Source of the DNA: JBAUHN01 sp049680295
Lineage (GTDB): Bacteria > Pseudomonadota > Alphaproteobacteria > Rhodobacterales > Rhodobacteraceae
DNA length: 6,215 bases
Direction: 5' to 3'
NCBI GenBank assembly: GCA_049680295.1
Contig: JBAUHN010000253.1
Coordinates: 1 to 6,215 of the forward strand
Part shown: piece after piece, positions 5,163 to 6,215 of the stretch
Layout: each line of letters begins with the position of its first letter
Numbering within the stretch: the stretch's first letter is position 1
Program-made: the position numbers and the translations under genes
The notes under the pieces: model-generated
What the model was told of the DNA's origin: nothing
Seen by the model: the letters and a program-made list of their open reading frames with translations, nothing else
Database searches by the model: none

Positions 5163-6215
5163 ATGGAAAACCTAACCGGTTTCGATCACTTTTTGAAGGT
5201 TGCCGCACGGTTCTGGCCGGTGTGGATCGCGATGGTGATCGTATTGGTCCCGTCTTTCTATACCCGTCGCAAAACCGGGCTTTACGGACAGATCTTCGAA
5301 AGCGGCATTGGCGTGATCGGCTTTTCACTTGTCATCTTCTGGGTGTTCACAGCCATTTTCGCCGACGTCGTCATGACCCATGATCCCTATGCCACCTGGG
5401 AGGGGCTGAAAAACGCGCTACCGGGGACAGCATTGCGGGAACCGGCCAACGGGATCTACCCCCACGCCTTGTTCGGCGGGGACAATCTGGCGCGGGATGT
5501 GTTTTCACGCGTGGTCGAAGGGTCGCGGATCGTGCTGACGATCTCTCCCATTGCGACGCTGTTCGCCTTTATGGTTGGCATCACGCTGGGCCTGCCTGCG
5601 GGGTACTTCGGCGGGCGAATGGATACTGTCCTCACCTTTGTGTCAAACCTGATCATCGCCTTTCCTGTCATCTTGTTGTTCTACCTTCTCGTCACACCGG
5701 AAATCCGCTCCGGCGGACCTGCATTCAGCTTTGGCGGCGATCACATTTGGCGGGCGTCTGTTCCCAATGTTTTGGCCGCGATGATCTTCATCTTTCCGAC
5801 TGTGTTCTTCTGCATCCTTTGGCAATCGCGCTTTTATGTCCGTCCCATGCTGCGCAACATTCTGATTGCCGTGACCCTTATCATCGGACTTTGGGGGTAT
5901 CTGGGCACGGCATTTGACTTTGATCCAACGGGGCTGCTGTTGATTGAACCGGGTCTGAAGAACATTTTTGCCATCGTCGCTATCGTTGGTGCGCCGGCCA
6001 AGTTCCGTATCGTGCGGGGCCTGACGCTCGACATCAAAACCCGCGACTATGTGGCGGCCGCCCAAACCCGGGGCGAGCGGCCTTGGTACATCATGTTGTG
6101 GGAAATTCTGCCCAATGCCCGCGGCCCGCTGATCGTCGATTTCTGTCTGCGGATTGGCTACACCGCAATCCTTCTAGGGGCGCTTGGATTCTTTGGCCTT
6201 GGCCTGACACCGGAA
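5163..6215 (+). CDS. Peptide-type ABC transporter permease, DppC/OppC family (partial, runs off window)
   Basis: Second channel-forming permease of the importer. ATG 5163 is preceded by AAGGGG at 5149-5154, which overlaps the stop of the upstream permease gene, so the two are likely translationally coupled. The frame is open for 351 codons to the window edge; the family's usual ending suggests only some 20-40 more. Family marks: HALFGGDNLARDVFSRVVEG at 101-120 (usual 'H-LGTDNLGRDV-SR---G-R'), the EAA loop DYVAAAQTRGERPWYIMLWE at 295-314 followed by ILPNARGPLIV, and LGFFGLGLTPE at the end. It is longer than the usual 280-310 residues for two reasons. An extra hydrophobic segment (about 17-32) precedes the normal first membrane helix (about 48-70). 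About 80 residues with two more hydrophobic segments (202-220 and 232-250) are inserted before the EAA region. No stop or frameshift is seen. Confidence 0.93.
   Translation, partial: MENLTGFDHFLKVAARFWPVWIAMVIVLVPSFYTRRKTGLYGQIFESGIGVIGFSLVIFWVFTAIFADVVMTHDPYATWEGLKNALPGTALREPANGIYPHALFGGDNLARDVFSRVVEGSRIVLTISPIATLFAFMVGITLGLPAGYFGGRMDTVLTFVSNLIIAFPVILLFYLLVTPEIRSGGPAFSFGGDHIWRASVPNVLAAMIFIFPTVFFCILWQSRFYVRPMLRNILIAVTLIIGLWGYLGTAFDFDPTGLLLIEPGLKNIFAIVAIVGAPAKFRIVRGLTLDIKTRDYVAAAQTRGERPWYIMLWEILPNARGPLIVDFCLRIGYTAILLGALGFFGLGLTPE

Noticed and set aside
1..6215. CRISPR arrays, tRNA or rRNA genes, phage or defence genes
   Set aside because: No regularly spaced repeats, no tRNA-like cloverleaf and no protein of such families were seen on either strand.

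Overview
The window looks like a piece of an alphaproteobacterial chromosome or large plasmid, most likely from the Rhodobacterales (Roseobacter group). This rests on recalled resemblance, not on a search: the intact solute-binding protein has the long Tat-type leader I associate with peptide-type ABC transporters of that group, and the GC-rich coding style and IS110-type relics fit. GC content is visibly lower between about 1440 and 2320 than in the genes on the right.

Left part (1-586): the last codons of an OppD/DppD-type ATPase overlap the start of an OppF/DppF-type ATPase by the four bases TTGA. The second ATPase stops just after its ABC signature motif and lacks Walker B, so it is a broken gene.

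Middle part (about 580-2061): a graveyard. The ATPase break point abuts the C-terminal 92 codons of an IS110-family transposase, followed by about 270 bases that look like the noncoding 3' end of that element. Next comes a second, different IS110-family transposase piece (about 1127-1435), cut on both sides. It abuts the 5' third or less of a peptide-type solute-binding protein gene on the minus strand, which also has an apparent one-base frameshift just after its start codon. Farther right on the minus strand is a weak remnant of a LysR-type regulator. A simple reading is one IS110 element inserted into or beside another, followed by deletions that removed most of an older peptide-transporter locus.

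Right part (2325-6215): an intact-looking transport operon on the plus strand. It has a Tat-exported solute-binding protein (558 aa), a perfect 9-bp hairpin with a TTCG loop, a DppB/OppB-type permease (361 aa), and a DppC/OppC-type permease that runs off the window. The binding protein would capture a peptide-like solute in the periplasm and hand it to the two-permease channel. The ATPases that power it are not visible here and may lie downstream. The broken ATPases on the left probably belonged to a different or older system. The substrate cannot be read from the sequence.

I see no RNA genes of standard type, CRISPR arrays, phage genes or defence system. The items most worth a second look are the IS110 3' noncoding segment, the inter-gene hairpin, and the unusual architecture of the two permeases.
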